DNA of 64,000 bases from Burkholderia seminalis DSM 23518 (GCF_902832885.1 NZ_CADFDK010000004.1:219655-283654); one strand, 5' to 3'. Counted from the first letter of the stretch, positions 36,350-46,435 are shown. Translations and numbers: made by a program. The notes: a model not told the origin generated them from the sequence alone.

Positions 36350-37489
36350 ATGAAGCACACGAAAGTTGCCGTAGCCGCCGCGCTTGCATGCGCGGCCTGC
36401 ATTCCCGCCATCGGGCACGCGCAGAGCAGCGTGACGCTGTACGGGATTCTCGACGCGGGCATCACGTACGTGAACAACACGGGCGGCTCGCACGTCGTCA
36501 AGTTCGACGACGGCGTCGCGTACGGGAACCGCTTCGGGCTGAAGGGCACCGAAGACCTGGGCGGCGGCCTGAAAGCCGTGTTTACGCTCGAGAGCGGCTT
36601 CCGCCTCGGCAACGGTCAACTCGGCTTCGGCGGCGCCGAATTCGGCCGGCAGGCGTATGTCGGCCTGCAGAACGACTGGGGCACGCTGTCGTTCGGCAAC
36701 CAGCTCGACATCACGAACGAACTCGTGTCGATCTACAACATCTCGGCGTGGGGCAGCGGCTATGCGATCCACCAGGGCGACTTCGACCGCTTCAACGGCG
36801 ACCGCCTGCCGAACTCGGTGAAGTTCCTGTCGAACGACCTCAACGGCTTCAAGGTCGGCGCGATGTACTCGTTCGGCAACGTCGCGGGCAACTTCCATCG
36901 CAACAGCGCATGGAGCGCGGGCGCGAGCTTCACGAAGGGCGACTTCTCGATCGGCGCCGCGTACACGCGCCTGAACAACCCGAACGGTATCTACGCGTTC
37001 GACCCGTACGCGATGATCGGCACGCACACGTTCCTCGGCCAGCAGACCGTCACCGTCGACCCGGCGACCGGCGCGCGCACCGACCTGTTCGCCAACACGC
37101 CGATGGACGTCGACAGCCAGGGCACGTTCGGCATCGGCTCGAGCTACACGATCGGCAAGCTGACGCTCGACGCCAACTTCTCGTACACGACGATCAAGGG
37201 CTTCGGCCAGTCGTCGCACATGCAGGTGTATGAAGGCGGCGGCCTGTACCAGTTCACGCCGGCGCTCAGCCTGATCGCGGGCTACCAGCACACGCGCTTC
37301 GAAGGCCATCACTGGAACCAGGGCACGGCGGGCCTGCATTACCTGCTGTCGAAGCGCACCGACGTGTATATCTCCGGCGACTACCTGCGCGCGTCGCAGG
37401 GCGTCGATGCGGTGGTCGGCTACAGCTTCACGCCGTCGACGACGCAGACGCAGGCCGACGTGCGGATCGGGATGCGGCATTCGTTCTGA
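36350..37489 (+). CDS. OmpC-like general porin
   Basis: 379-residue outer-membrane porin of the Burkholderia OmpC/Opc family (Gram-negative porin 4). It has a signal peptide (MKHTKVAVAAALACAACIPAIGHA), the hallmark first strand SSVTLYGILDAGITYVNN, the periplasmic-turn motif GNRFGLKGTEDLGGGLKAVFTLESGF, and the C-terminal aromatic Phe (GMRHSF) that BamA recognises. Sixteen strands are expected for the length. The start is ATG at 36350, preceded by AGGGAGGG. Being next to the choline genes, it may serve uptake of quaternary amines, but this is guilt by neighbourhood. Confidence 0.93.
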   Translation: MKHTKVAVAAALACAACIPAIGHAQSSVTLYGILDAGITYVNNTGGSHVVKFDDGVAYGNRFGLKGTEDLGGGLKAVFTLESGFRLGNGQLGFGGAEFGRQAYVGLQNDWGTLSFGNQLDITNELVSIYNISAWGSGYAIHQGDFDRFNGDRLPNSVKFLSNDLNGFKVGAMYSFGNVAGNFHRNSAWSAGASFTKGDFSIGAAYTRLNNPNGIYAFDPYAMIGTHTFLGQQTVTVDPATGARTDLFANTPMDVDSQGTFGIGSSYTIGKLTLDANFSYTTIKGFGQSSHMQVYEGGGLYQFTPALSLIAGYQHTRFEGHHWNQGTAGLHYLLSKRTDVYISGDYLRASQGVDAVVGYSFTPSTTQTQADVRIGMRHSF

Positions 37490-37535
37490 GCGGGGTGGAG
37501 CAGGGCAGCGACGTCTTCAGCGAGATCTCTCTTTG

Positions 37536-37563
37536 GCGCGAACCGAGGTTCGCGCTTTTTTTT
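37536..37563 (+). terminator. Intrinsic terminator after the porin
   Basis: Perfect 8-bp stem GCGCGAAC (37536-37543) with GTTCGCGC (37548-37555), 4-base loop CGAG, followed by nine Ts. Confidence 0.93.
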
Positions 37564-37717
37564 CATGGTGCGATTCGATGCGGCGTCGCGCGGCGCATGC
37601 CGGCCGCGCCTGCCTCGGCCGGGTGTGCGGCAGGGTTTCGGCGGTTGAAGCTATCATCGCGGTTTGGCCGCATCGCGTATCGGCGATCGCCGGCCTTCCT
37701 TCGATGACGTCTCGCCG

Positions 37718-38968
37718 ATGACCGCCCCGTTACCCGACTCCAGTTCGCCGTCTCCGTTACCCGCCAACCTGTTCCGCCACGCACCGTTCCAGCGTTTCTG
37801 GGGCACGCGCGTGATGTCTTCGCTGGCTTTCCAGATCCTGTCGGTTGCGATCGGCTGGTATGTCTACGCGCTCACGCACAGCGCGTTCGCGCTCGGCCTC
37901 GTCGGGCTCGCGCAGTTCGTGCCGATGTTCGCGCTGACGCTCGTCGTCGGGCAGGTGGCCGATCGCTACGACCGCCGGCGCATCGCGACGATCTGCCAGG
38001 GTGTCGAGGCGCTGGCCGCCGGCGTGTTCCTGCTCGGCGCCGTGCAAGGGTGGCTGGCCGCGCCGGCCGTGTATGCGCTCGCGGCGATCGTCGGCACGGC
38101 GCGCGCGTTCGAGTCGCCGTCGGTGTCGTCGCTGCTGCCGGCCGTCGTGCCGCGCACCGACCTGCCGCGCGCGACCGCGCTGTCGACGTCCGCGAACCAG
38201 GCCGCGCAGATCCTCGGGCCCGCGTTCGGGGGGCTCCTCTATGGCGTCGGTGCGCCCGTCGCGTTCGGGACGAGCGTCGCCGCATTCGCGATCGCGGCCA
38301 TGCTGAGCAGCACGATTCCGTTGCGCGGCGCGCCGCCTGCCCGCGAGCCGGTCACGCTGCGCTCGGTGTTCTCGGGGATCGCGTTCATCCGGCGCGAGCC
38401 GGCGATCCTCGGCGCGCTGTCGCTCGACCTGTTCGCGGTGCTGTTCGGCGGCGCGACCGCGCTGCTGCCGATCTACGCGCGCGACATCCTGCAGGTCGGC
38501 CCGTGGGGGCTCGGCGCGCTGCGCGCGGCGCCGGCGGTCGGTGCGCTCGCGGGCACGCTGTGGCTCACGCGCTTTCCGCTGAAAGGGCGGCCGGGCCGCG
38601 CGATGTTCGGCGGCGTGATCGCGTTCGGCATCGCGACGATCGTGTTCGGGTTGTCGCGGCACTTCGCGCTGTCGCTCGTCGCGCTGGCCGCGCTCGGCGC
38701 GTCGGACGTGATCAGCGTCGTCGTGCGCCTGTCGCTCGTGCAGTTGCGCACGCCCGACGACATGCTCGGTCGCGTGAGCGCGGTCAACGCGCTGTTCATC
38801 GGCACGTCGAACCAGCTCGGCGAATTCGAATCGGGCGTGACGGCCGCGTGGTGGGGCGCGCCGACGGCGATCGTCGTCGGCGGCGCGGCGACGATCGCGG
38901 TTGCGCTCACGTGGATGCGGCTGTTCCCGCAGCTCACGAACATGAAATCGCTCGAGCGCGACGCGTGA
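37718..38968 (+). CDS. MFS transporter (EntS-like exporter family)
   Basis: 416-residue major facilitator protein with about 12 membrane segments. It begins FRHAPFQRFWGTRVMSSLAFQILSVAIGWYVY (residues 18-49), typical of the EntS/DHA3 exporter group, and carries the loop 2-3 motif GQVADRYDRRRIATIC. Members export siderophores, macrolides or other small molecules. The start at ATG 37718 is the first in frame with a good N terminus. No regulator or synthesis genes adjoin it, so the substrate is unknown. Confidence 0.85.
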   Translation: MTAPLPDSSSPSPLPANLFRHAPFQRFWGTRVMSSLAFQILSVAIGWYVYALTHSAFALGLVGLAQFVPMFALTLVVGQVADRYDRRRIATICQGVEALAAGVFLLGAVQGWLAAPAVYALAAIVGTARAFESPSVSSLLPAVVPRTDLPRATALSTSANQAAQILGPAFGGLLYGVGAPVAFGTSVAAFAIAAMLSSTIPLRGAPPAREPVTLRSVFSGIAFIRREPAILGALSLDLFAVLFGGATALLPIYARDILQVGPWGLGALRAAPAVGALAGTLWLTRFPLKGRPGRAMFGGVIAFGIATIVFGLSRHFALSLVALAALGASDVISVVVRLSLVQLRTPDDMLGRVSAVNALFIGTSNQLGEFESGVTAAWWGAPTAIVVGGAATIAVALTWMRLFPQLTNMKSLERDA

Positions 38969-38974
38969 CGGGCG

Positions 38975-39337
38975 TCACGCGTCCTGCGTCACGCGCACGG
39001 CCGTGCCGTAGCAGATGACTTCCGTGACACCCGAGCCGATTTCGGTCGAGTCGTAGCGCATCGCGACGATCGCGTTCGCGCCGAGCTTGCGCGCGTCGGT
39101 CAGCATCTTGTCGAAGGCCTGCTGGCGCGCTTTCTCGCACAGCGACGTATAGAGCGTGATGTTGCCGCCGAAGATCGTCTGCAGCGACGCACCGAACGAG
39201 CCGACGATCGAGCGCGAGCGTACGACGATGCCCTGCACGACGCCGAGCGAACGAACGGTCGTGTGGCCGGGCAGGTCGAACGCGGTCGTGACGCGCGCGG
39301 GCGACAGATCGTCGACGGAGCGGGAAAAATCGGTCAT
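38975..39337 (-). CDS. YbjQ/UPF0145-family protein
   Basis: 120-residue soluble protein of the YbjQ family (heavy-metal-binding-like fold, function uncertain). Its core is [34 protein letters not shown] followed by [17 protein letters not shown], with a C-terminal strand ending ICYGTAVRV. It converges on the MFS gene with 6 bases between stops. The start is ATG at 39337, with a CCGTGCTCC-type weak ribosome site. Confidence 0.88.
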   Translation of the reverse strand: MTDFSRSVDDLSPARVTTAFDLPGHTTVRSLGVVQGIVVRSRSIVGSFGASLQTIFGGNITLYTSLCEKARQQAFDKMLTDARKLGANAIVAMRYDSTEIGSGVTEVICYGTAVRVTQDA

Positions 39338-39465
39338 GGCGGAGCACCGGGGTGCGGTAGTGGTCGAACGGCGATTCTATCCGGAAGGGCCCGCGGCATC
39401 GGAACGGGGGCGCGCGGCGCCACCCGTTCCGGCGTGACGGTGAACGGCCGCGCGCCGCGGATCGG

Positions 39466-40719
39466 TCAGGGCTTGGCCGTCGTTGCGGCGTTCCCGCCGA
39501 GATCGACCGCATAGGCCAGCGCCAGCTTGCCGAACTTCAGCGCGTGGTTCGCCTGCCGGTCCGAGTTCTCCAGCGTGTCGTTCACCGTGTGGATATACGG
39601 GCTGTCGTTCTGGTCGGCCTCGAACGGGAACGATGCCGGATAACCCTGCGCATTCCACGACGCGTGATCCGAGCACGCGTACCCGCACTGCGACGTGCCG
39701 ATCGCGAGTTCCGGCAGGTAGGTCTTCGCCAGGTTCGTCAGGTAGGTGTTCTGCGCCGCGCTCGTGTAGTCGGTGATCAGGTAGATATCCTTCGGATCGC
39801 CCTTGTAGTTCGTCATGTCGAGCTGCAGCACGCCGACCACGTTCGCGTTCTGCGTGCGGAACTGCTTCGCGATCGCCTTCGAGCCGAGCAGGCCGGCTTC
39901 CTCGGCCGCATACCCGACGAACTTGATCGTCCGTTTCGGCCGGTAGTCGTTCGCGATCAGCACGCGCAGCGCTTCGGTGAGACTCGCGATGCCCGATGCA
40001 TCGTCGTCCGCGCCGGGCGAGCGCGTGTTCTCCGTCGTGCGGCCGACCGTCGAATCGAGGTGGCCGCCGAGCACGATCGTGCCGGCGGCGGGATCGCTGC
40101 CGCGAATCGTCAGGATCACGGATTTCTGCGGAAAGCCGGTGTGCGCGAACTGCTCGACGGTGATGTCGGCGCGTGGGCCGGCCAGTTGTTTCCACTGCAG
40201 CGCGAGCCAGTCCGACGCGGCGACGCCGTGCGACGTCGTGTAGTAGCGGTTCGTGAAGCCGGACAGCGACGTGATCGTGCCGACGATGTTGCTGGCCTGC
40301 AATTGCTGGATCCAGGTACCGATCTGCGGCGCGTTCGACACCTTGTACGCAGGCGCCGCCGCCTGTTTCGCGAGCGTCAAGGGCAGCGGCTGCAGTGCCT
40401 GCCGCGCGTCGTCGAACGAATCGTGCACGACGTAGCCGGGCCCGTGGCCGCGCGTATGGTGGACGGCATGGGCGAGGTCGCCGAGCCGTGAATCGTCGAT
40501 CTCGACGACGTGAACGGTTTCGCGGCGCGCGGCGCCGTCGGCCGTCTTGCCGGCATCGACGGTCGTGCTGTATTGCACGGTGACGCTTGCATCGATGCGC
40601 TGAAGCTGGCGCAACGCGGTGTCGCCGAGCGTGATCCAGACGGGGGTCGCGTGCGCGGCGGCGGTCAGCAGCATGCCGCCCAGCGCGGCGCTCAGGCGGG
40701 TCGGTTTCAGAGTAGGCAT
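39466..40719 (-). CDS. Secreted M28-family zinc aminopeptidase
   Basis: 417-residue exported aminopeptidase related to leucine aminopeptidases of Pseudomonas and Vibrio. A signal peptide and a prodomain-like region to about residue 150 precede the M28 catalytic domain. The two-zinc site is visible as GGHLDS, GADDDASG, AAEEAGLLGS, LDMTNYKG and YIHTVNDT. It lies downstream of the ZmpB-like protease gene, same strand, 85 bases apart, so the two may be co-expressed as a peptide-scavenging pair. It cleaves N-terminal residues from peptides in the medium. Confidence 0.92.
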   Translation of the reverse strand: MPTLKPTRLSAALGGMLLTAAAHATPVWITLGDTALRQLQRIDASVTVQYSTTVDAGKTADGAARRETVHVVEIDDSRLGDLAHAVHHTRGHGPGYVVHDSFDDARQALQPLPLTLAKQAAAPAYKVSNAPQIGTWIQQLQASNIVGTITSLSGFTNRYYTTSHGVAASDWLALQWKQLAGPRADITVEQFAHTGFPQKSVILTIRGSDPAAGTIVLGGHLDSTVGRTTENTRSPGADDDASGIASLTEALRVLIANDYRPKRTIKFVGYAAEEAGLLGSKAIAKQFRTQNANVVGVLQLDMTNYKGDPKDIYLITDYTSAAQNTYLTNLAKTYLPELAIGTSQCGYACSDHASWNAQGYPASFPFEADQNDSPYIHTVNDTLENSDRQANHALKFGKLALAYAVDLGGNAATTAKP

Positions 40720-40804
40720 GTTCGATCTCGTGAGGATGGCGATGTCGATGTCGATGAAGGGAGCGCGCCGCAGGTCGTGCGCCGCACTCCCGCCTGCTGC
40801 GGAA

Positions 40805-42517
40805 TTACGACTTCTGCGGGACGGTCACGCCGTACGTGCAGCTCTTGTTGTACGCGTTGCCGATCGCGGTGAGCTGCGCGTTGCTGTAGCCGAGCGCGGA
40901 TGCGGCCGTCAGCACGGCCTGCGCGGCGGCCTTCTGGTTGGTCGAGCTGTTGGTCATCGACAGCCCCTTCAGGAACGCCTTGTCCATCGCCTGCGCGCCG
41001 ATCGCGTCGCGCGCGACGAGGTTGCACGACGCCCAGTACTGGCCGGCCGTATGGATCTCCGCGCCGCGTGCCTGCGCATAGGTGCGCCCGACGTTCCAGT
41101 TGGTCACGCGGCCGCCCCAGTATTCGTTGTGGCCGTCCCAGTTGTAGACCCAGTGGTACTGCGCGTCCGACGGGCTCCACTGGTTGAAGTCGCGGCTGTA
41201 CGCGGCGGCGAGATAGTCGCCGGTGCCTTCGGACAAGCCTTCCTGTTGCGACAGGCCGCCGTTCGTCACCCAGTCGTGGATGCCGTGGCCGAGTTCGTGG
41301 ATCACGACGTCCGCATCTTCCGCGTCGTCGACGCCGCCCTGACCGAAGGTCAGCCGGCCGCTGCTCGACGAGTACGACGAGTTGTCGTCGCCCGATTCGC
41401 CGTGCGGGTCGTACTGCACGCCGCCGGTGTACTGGTACGGGAGCGCCTTGATGCCGAGCGTCTGGTTCACGTAACGCAGGAACGTGTCGATGTGGTAGTA
41501 CGCGTTCACGGCCTCGAAGTACAGGTTGCCGCGCGTGAACTCGAACGTGGGCGTCGATTGCGACGGGCATGCCTTGTCGAGCGGCGCATCGAAATCGATG
41601 CACGCCGCGTACGGGCCCGTCAGCGTGTAGCGCGAACCCGACTGCGCGAGATCCTTCAGCGTCACGCGCACGCGCGCGGCCGTGAGCTGCGTCGAATCGG
41701 CGTCGTTGTTGTCCTTGTAGCCCGTGCTGCCGTAGCTGCTCTTCGTCGGCGACAGCGGATCGGGCCGGAACACGAAGCCGGTGCCGTCGGTTGCGTAGAA
41801 CGCCTTGTCCTCGGCGCGCAGCACTTCGCCGCTGCCCGAATCGATCAGCAATTCCCAGTCGCCCTTCGGCCCGTCCTGCGGGCGGCCGCGCACCTTCCAC
41901 GCGGTGTGCGTGCCGGCCTGGTCGACGAACGCGACGAGCCGCGCGTCGAGATGCGTGAAGCCGCTCACGCCGAGATACGCACGGGCGCGGTCGAGCGCCT
42001 GCTGCTGGTCGACGGCCTGCGACTTGCGCGTCGTCGCGACCACGCCGTTGATCGTGTTGCTCGCGACGTACAGGATGCGGCCATCCTTCGCGACCGTCAC
42101 CGCGATGTCGCTGCCGTACACGGGCAGTCCGGCGGCCTGCTGCTGCAGGCGTACGACGGTGAAGTCGGCGTCGTTGCGCTCGGACGTGACGACGAGGCTC
42201 GCGAGCGCGGTCGCGTCGAGCCCGAGTTGCGCCGCCTGCGATGCGACGAAGTCGCGTGCGGTCGCGGCGGGCGTCGCGGCGGCCTTCCTGGCGCGATAGG
42301 CCGGGTTGTACAGCGTGACGGCGACGCCGTCCGCGCGGAACTGCCCGCCGGCCGTATCGGATTTCGCGGCCGGCGGCGCGACGCCGCGCGTCAGGCTTTC
42401 GCGCAGGCTCGCGGCCTGCGGGTTCGACACCTTCGTATCGGCCAGGGTGCCGCCGACGATGCCGAAGCCGAGCGCAAGACCCAGGGCGAGCGGCAATGCG
42501 TTGCGTGATGTCTGCAT
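40805..42517 (-). CDS. zmpB: Secreted zinc metalloprotease, ZmpB-like
   Basis: 570-residue prepro-metalloprotease. It has a signal peptide (to about residue 26), a fungalysin/thermolysin-type propeptide (about 50-230, with YNPAYRARKA and VASNTINGVVATTRK), and a catalytic domain with H407-E408-x-x-H411 (HELGHGIHD) and a third zinc ligand near E430 (GLSEGTGDY). Length and order match ZmpB of B. cenocepacia, a quorum-controlled protease that degrades host proteins. The C terminus carries YNKSCTYGV. The start is ATG 42517. A 475-base region upstream has no gene. Confidence 0.85.
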   Translation of the reverse strand: MQTSRNALPLALGLALGFGIVGGTLADTKVSNPQAASLRESLTRGVAPPAAKSDTAGGQFRADGVAVTLYNPAYRARKAAATPAATARDFVASQAAQLGLDATALASLVVTSERNDADFTVVRLQQQAAGLPVYGSDIAVTVAKDGRILYVASNTINGVVATTRKSQAVDQQQALDRARAYLGVSGFTHLDARLVAFVDQAGTHTAWKVRGRPQDGPKGDWELLIDSGSGEVLRAEDKAFYATDGTGFVFRPDPLSPTKSSYGSTGYKDNNDADSTQLTAARVRVTLKDLAQSGSRYTLTGPYAACIDFDAPLDKACPSQSTPTFEFTRGNLYFEAVNAYYHIDTFLRYVNQTLGIKALPYQYTGGVQYDPHGESGDDNSSYSSSSGRLTFGQGGVDDAEDADVVIHELGHGIHDWVTNGGLSQQEGLSEGTGDYLAAAYSRDFNQWSPSDAQYHWVYNWDGHNEYWGGRVTNWNVGRTYAQARGAEIHTAGQYWASCNLVARDAIGAQAMDKAFLKGLSMTNSSTNQKAAAQAVLTAASALGYSNAQLTAIGNAYNKSCTYGVTVPQKS

Positions 42518-42992
42518 ACGTGATCCTCATCTCAACGGTTGGACACGCCCGCGCGTTCGTGGCGCGCAGGCACGACACGGCCCGCGCGCCGGTTCGATGG
42601 AACCGGTGCGGCGAAGCGGTGTTGGGAGTGTCGACTGACTAAGGAAACCTAAATGTCAGGTCGAAAAGAAACAGGCGGAAGAGGCGATGGAGAAGCGAAC
42701 GGCAGGCAGGTGCGGCGACGGCGAATCGAGCATCGTCATGTCTTACCCCTCGGATCGATATTGATATCGGTGGCGGCCCGTGCGGGACGAGATGCGTCGC
42801 GCACGTCGCGCGCCTCGTTAGGCTGCCTATCTAATTGCGAGGTATGTTACAGAATATTTTCAGCGACATTCCAAATTATTTTCGATGATCGCCTCGGTTG
42901 GCCGATCAATCGCCGGCATTGTTCAGCGAACGGCGGGAAACGCTGCCGGAACGCGTAATACCGCGCCGGATTGTGATTAAAAGCCGCGACGA
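42518..42992. promoter_or_regulatory. Upstream region of zmpB, no gene seen
   Basis: 475 bases between zmpB (start) and the end of the CdhR-like gene. It holds an inverted repeat CCGGTT-N6-AACCGG near 42590-42607 and the dyad CGATATTGATATCG at 42756-42769, and is AT-rich around 42840-42890. The zmpB promoter must be here. I looked for a lux-box-like CTG-N10-CAG element and could not point to a convincing one. Confidence 0.45.
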
Positions 42993-43937
42993 TCAGCGCG
43001 TCGCGCGGCGATCGCTGCGCGGGCTGACGCCGAACCGTGCGCGATACGTGCGCGAGAAATGCGACGGCGATTCGAACCCGCAGGCGACGCACACCGACGT
43101 GATGCTCATGTCGGTCTGCTGCAGCAGTTCGCGCGCGCGATCGAGGCGCAGGTTCAGGTAGAAGTGCGTCGGCGTGTCGTTCAAGGTCGCGCTGAACAGC
43201 CGTTCGAGCTGGCGCCGCGTGATCGACACATCCTGCGCGAGCGCGTCGGAGCCGAGCGGGTTCTCCATGTGCTGCTGCATCGTGCCGATGACCTGGATCA
43301 GCTTGCGGTTGTGCACGCCGTAGCGTGCGGCGATCTCGAGCCGCTGGCTGTCCGAGCGCTGCCGGATGCGGCTGACGACGAACTGCTCGGAGATCGCCGC
43401 CGCGAGGTCGCCGCCATGCCGGCGGCCGATCAGGTCGAGCATCATGTCGATCGACGCGGTGCCGCCCGCGCACGTGATGCGCCGGTCGTCGATCTCGAAC
43501 AGTTCCTGCGTCGCATTCAGGCCCGGATAGCGCTCGCGGAATGCGGCGAGCGCTTCCCAGTGCAGCGTGAGCGGTTGCGACGCGTCGAACAGCCCGGCTT
43601 CCGCGAGCACGAAGCTGCCCGTATCGATGCCGCCGAGCGTCGCACCGTGGCGGTGCTGGCGGCGCAGCCAGTCGCCGAGCGCGCGCGTGTAGCACACGAG
43701 CGGATCGAAGCCCGCGACGACGAACACCGTGTCGACCTGCTCGACGTCCGCGCACGCGGCTTCGGCCGCGACCGGAATGCCGTTGCTCGCGGCGACGGGC
43801 GCGCCGTCGGCGCTGATCACGTGCCAGCGATAGAGTTCGGTGCGAAAGCGGTTCGCGACGCGCAGCGGTTCGACCGCCGACATGAAGCCGAGCGCGGAGA
43901 AACCGGGCAGCAACAGGAAGTGAAAATCCTCGGGCAT
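42993..43937 (-). CDS. GATase1-like AraC-family regulator, CdhR-like
   Basis: 314-residue activator with the same build as GbdR: an N-terminal DJ-1/PfpI-like ligand domain (MPEDFHFLLLPGFSALGFMS..., about 1-175) and a C-terminal AraC double helix-turn-helix (LAQDVSITRRQLERLFSATL; VCVACGFESPSHFSRTYRARFG). CdhR, the carnitine-responsive activator of cdhCAB in Pseudomonas, belongs to this group, and the carnitine operon lies 9 kb away in this window. The assignment as the carnitine regulator is therefore likely but not proven. Confidence 0.82.
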   Translation of the reverse strand: MPEDFHFLLLPGFSALGFMSAVEPLRVANRFRTELYRWHVISADGAPVAASNGIPVAAEAACADVEQVDTVFVVAGFDPLVCYTRALGDWLRRQHRHGATLGGIDTGSFVLAEAGLFDASQPLTLHWEALAAFRERYPGLNATQELFEIDDRRITCAGGTASIDMMLDLIGRRHGGDLAAAISEQFVVSRIRQRSDSQRLEIAARYGVHNRKLIQVIGTMQQHMENPLGSDALAQDVSITRRQLERLFSATLNDTPTHFYLNLRLDRARELLQQTDMSITSVCVACGFESPSHFSRTYRARFGVSPRSDRRATR

Positions 43938-44062
43938 CGGGGCAGGGGATCGAATCCGGTGGTCGTCTCGCGTCGCACGGGGAGGCGATCGGGCGGGCCT
44001 GCGCCGCGCCGGTTCGCTCGCGCCGAACGGTCAGCGGGAGATTATCGCGGGTTTTGCGCGCG

Positions 44063-45025
44063 TCAGCGCGTTTTTGTGCCGCGCATGGAACGGCGCGCGG
44101 TGGTCGACGGCAGTTCGCCGAATTGCGCCTTGTACGCGTTCGCGAAATGACCGAGATGGATGAAGCCCCAGCGCGCGGCGGCATCGCTGATCGGCACCTC
44201 GGCCTGCCGCGTGTCGAGCAGCATCCGTCGCACCTGCGACAGGCGCAGCGAGCGCACATAGTGCAACGGGCTCGTCTGGACGACCGACTGGAAGCTGTTC
44301 TGCATCGTGCGCCGGCTCACGCGCAACTGCGCGCACAGGCTCAGCACGTCGACCGGCGCTTCGGGGTGCCCGATCACGTAGTCGTGCACGCGGCGCACGA
44401 TGTCGGCGCGGCATGCATGCGTGAGCCGGTTCGACGGCTCGGGCATCCGGTACGTGAGCAGATCGACGAGCACGTTGCCGACTTCGCCGCGCAGCTCGCG
44501 CTGCACGCGTGCGTCGGCGTATGTCTCGGGGGAGGACAGCACGCGTTCGAGCTGCGTCGCGATCTGCACGCTCGCGCGCATCAGCACGGCCGTCGGCATG
44601 TCGACGACGCCGCGCCGCAGCGTCGCTTCGTCGAGGCGCACATCGGCGGCATCCTCGACCTGCTGCAGCAGGTCGGCATCGGCGACGACGCCGATCAGCG
44701 ACATGTCGTCGGGCGAATGCAGTTCGAACGGGACGCCGCCGCGTGCCACCACCATCGTGCCGCGTTCGATCCGTGCGCCGCCAAACGCGAACGCGCCCGC
44801 GCCGGTGAGCGGCATGCCGAACACCGTATCGCCGGGCGGCAGCCGGCCGCGCTGGATGATGCGCACGTTCGCGGCTTCCTGGAACAGCTGCAGGCCGTCG
44901 AGCATCGCGTGCTTGACCGCGCTGCGGTACGAACCCGGGCCGATCTGGTCGTAGCGCTGGTTCCAGCCGCGCAGCGCCTCGGCATGCCGGTCCGCGTCGT
45001 CGAACATCTCGTGAAACACGAACAC
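44063..45025 (-). CDS. AraC-family regulator divergent from the amine dehydrogenase operon
   Basis: 320-residue regulator with a poorly conserved N-terminal sensor domain (residues about 1-200) and a C-terminal AraC-type DNA-binding domain (LSLCAQLRVSRRTMQNSFQSVVQTSPLHYVRSLRLSQ..., ISDAAARWGFIHLGHFANAYKAQFGELP). The overall pattern resembles EutR/FeaR-like regulators of amine catabolism. It is transcribed away from aauB across 245 bases, the classical place for an operon activator, so amine-dependent control of aauBEDA is the best guess. Confidence 0.83.
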   Translation of the reverse strand: MFVFHEMFDDADRHAEALRGWNQRYDQIGPGSYRSAVKHAMLDGLQLFQEAANVRIIQRGRLPPGDTVFGMPLTGAGAFAFGGARIERGTMVVARGGVPFELHSPDDMSLIGVVADADLLQQVEDAADVRLDEATLRRGVVDMPTAVLMRASVQIATQLERVLSSPETYADARVQRELRGEVGNVLVDLLTYRMPEPSNRLTHACRADIVRRVHDYVIGHPEAPVDVLSLCAQLRVSRRTMQNSFQSVVQTSPLHYVRSLRLSQVRRMLLDTRQAEVPISDAAARWGFIHLGHFANAYKAQFGELPSTTARRSMRGTKTR

Positions 45026-45270
45026 AGCGCCTCCGGGGGTGTCGAGCAGGACCGCGAAAGATTAAACCGGCCGAGCGGTCGGCGCAATAAGGGGGAGCGC
45101 GATTCCGCGCGCATTCTTCAGAGGGTCGGAAGGCGTCCCGCCGCCGAGGCTTTCACGCGCATTTCCAATATCCCGAATCGGCACGCACGCGTTGCCGGTC
45201 CGGGTGCTGACCGGATTTATTGTCGAACTACAGTCGCCCCACATTACGTGAATCCCCAACTGGAGGCGAC

Positions 45271-46428
45271 ATGAGGACAAGGCGACGAAGCGCGGCGCTC
45301 GCGGCGACGCTGGCGTGCGCGGCGGCGTGGGCCGGCAGCGCGAACGCGACGGAACAGCCCGAGGAGCTGGTCGTGCAGAAGATGCCGCCATGGCATCCGC
45401 ACGAGGTCTATATCGTCGACATCTCGATGCCGTCGATGACCGACGGACGCATCTACGTGTACGACGCCGATGCGAAGAGGCTGCTCGGCCAGATCGACGG
45501 CGGCTTCGGCCCCGGCCTCGCGATCTCGCCGGACCACAAGACGAGCTTCGTCGCGACGACCTACTTCTCGCGCGGCTCGCACGGCACGCGCACCGACGTC
45601 GTCGAGATGACCGACAACACGACGCTCGATCACGCGGGCGAGATCGTGATTCCGGCCAAGCATGCGCAGCATGTGCCGTCGCCGTGCAACACCGCGTTCA
45701 GCGCCGACGGCAAGCGGCTGTACGTCGCGAACATCACGCCGGCCGCGTCGGTGACGGTGATCGACGCCGTCACGAAGAAGGTGCTGTCGGAGATCGACAC
45801 GGCCGCCTGCGTGCTCGCGTATCCGTCGGGCAACGACCGCTTCACCGCGCTGTGCGAGAGCGGCAAGGCGCTGAGCGTCACGCTCGACGCGAACGGCAAG
45901 GAAACGAAGCGCACGATGTCGGACGCGTTCATCGACGTCGACAAGGATCCGGCCTTCGTGAACGCGTCGCGGTACAACGGCGGCTATCTGTTCACGACAT
46001 ACGGCGGCAACGTGCGCAGCGCGGATTTCGGCGGCGACCAGCCGGCGTTCGGCAAGCCGTGGCCGTTGCTGACGGACGCCGAGCGTACCGAAGGCTGGCG
46101 CCCCGGCGGCATGCAGCAGACGGCCGTGCAGGCGAGGCAGAACCGCTACTACGTGCTGATGCACAAGGGCGCCGACGGCTCGCACAAGGATCCCGGCACG
46201 CAGGTGTGGGTGTACGACCTGAAGTCGAAGCAGCGTGTCGCGCGCTGGGATCTCGCGCAGCAGAAAGTCGATCCGCTCGTGTCGATCCAGGTCAGCGAGG
46301 ACGACAAGCCGCTGTTCTACGGGCTGACGGCGACGTCCGACCTCGTCGTGATGGATGCGCGCACCGGCAAGCTGCAGCACGTCGAGAAGCAGATCGGCAA
46401 TACGTCGTCGCTGCTCGTCAACCCGTGA
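45271..46428 (+). CDS. aauB: Quinohemoprotein-independent amine dehydrogenase large subunit (AauB/MauB type)
   Basis: 385-residue periplasmic large subunit of a tryptophan-tryptophylquinone (TTQ) amine dehydrogenase. A signal peptide (to about residue 25) is followed by a seven-bladed propeller with family motifs HEVYIVDISMPSMTDGRIYVYD and GLAISPDHKTSFVATTYFSRGSHG, ending GKLQHVEKQIGNTSSLLVNP. The similarity pattern is closer to aromatic amine dehydrogenase (AauB) than to methylamine dehydrogenase, but I judge this from motifs only. The ATG at 45271 follows GGAGG. It is first of an aauBEDA-like operon. Confidence 0.88.
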   Translation: MRTRRRSAALAATLACAAAWAGSANATEQPEELVVQKMPPWHPHEVYIVDISMPSMTDGRIYVYDADAKRLLGQIDGGFGPGLAISPDHKTSFVATTYFSRGSHGTRTDVVEMTDNTTLDHAGEIVIPAKHAQHVPSPCNTAFSADGKRLYVANITPAASVTVIDAVTKKVLSEIDTAACVLAYPSGNDRFTALCESGKALSVTLDANGKETKRTMSDAFIDVDKDPAFVNASRYNGGYLFTTYGGNVRSADFGGDQPAFGKPWPLLTDAERTEGWRPGGMQQTAVQARQNRYYVLMHKGADGSHKDPGTQVWVYDLKSKQRVARWDLAQQKVDPLVSIQVSEDDKPLFYGLTATSDLVVMDARTGKLQHVEKQIGNTSSLLVNP

Positions 46429-46435
46429 GGCCGCG

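Noticed and set aside
42518-42660. Quorum-sensing box before zmpB
   Set aside because: ZmpB is quorum-controlled in B. cenocepacia, but I could not find a convincing dyad with the right spacing.
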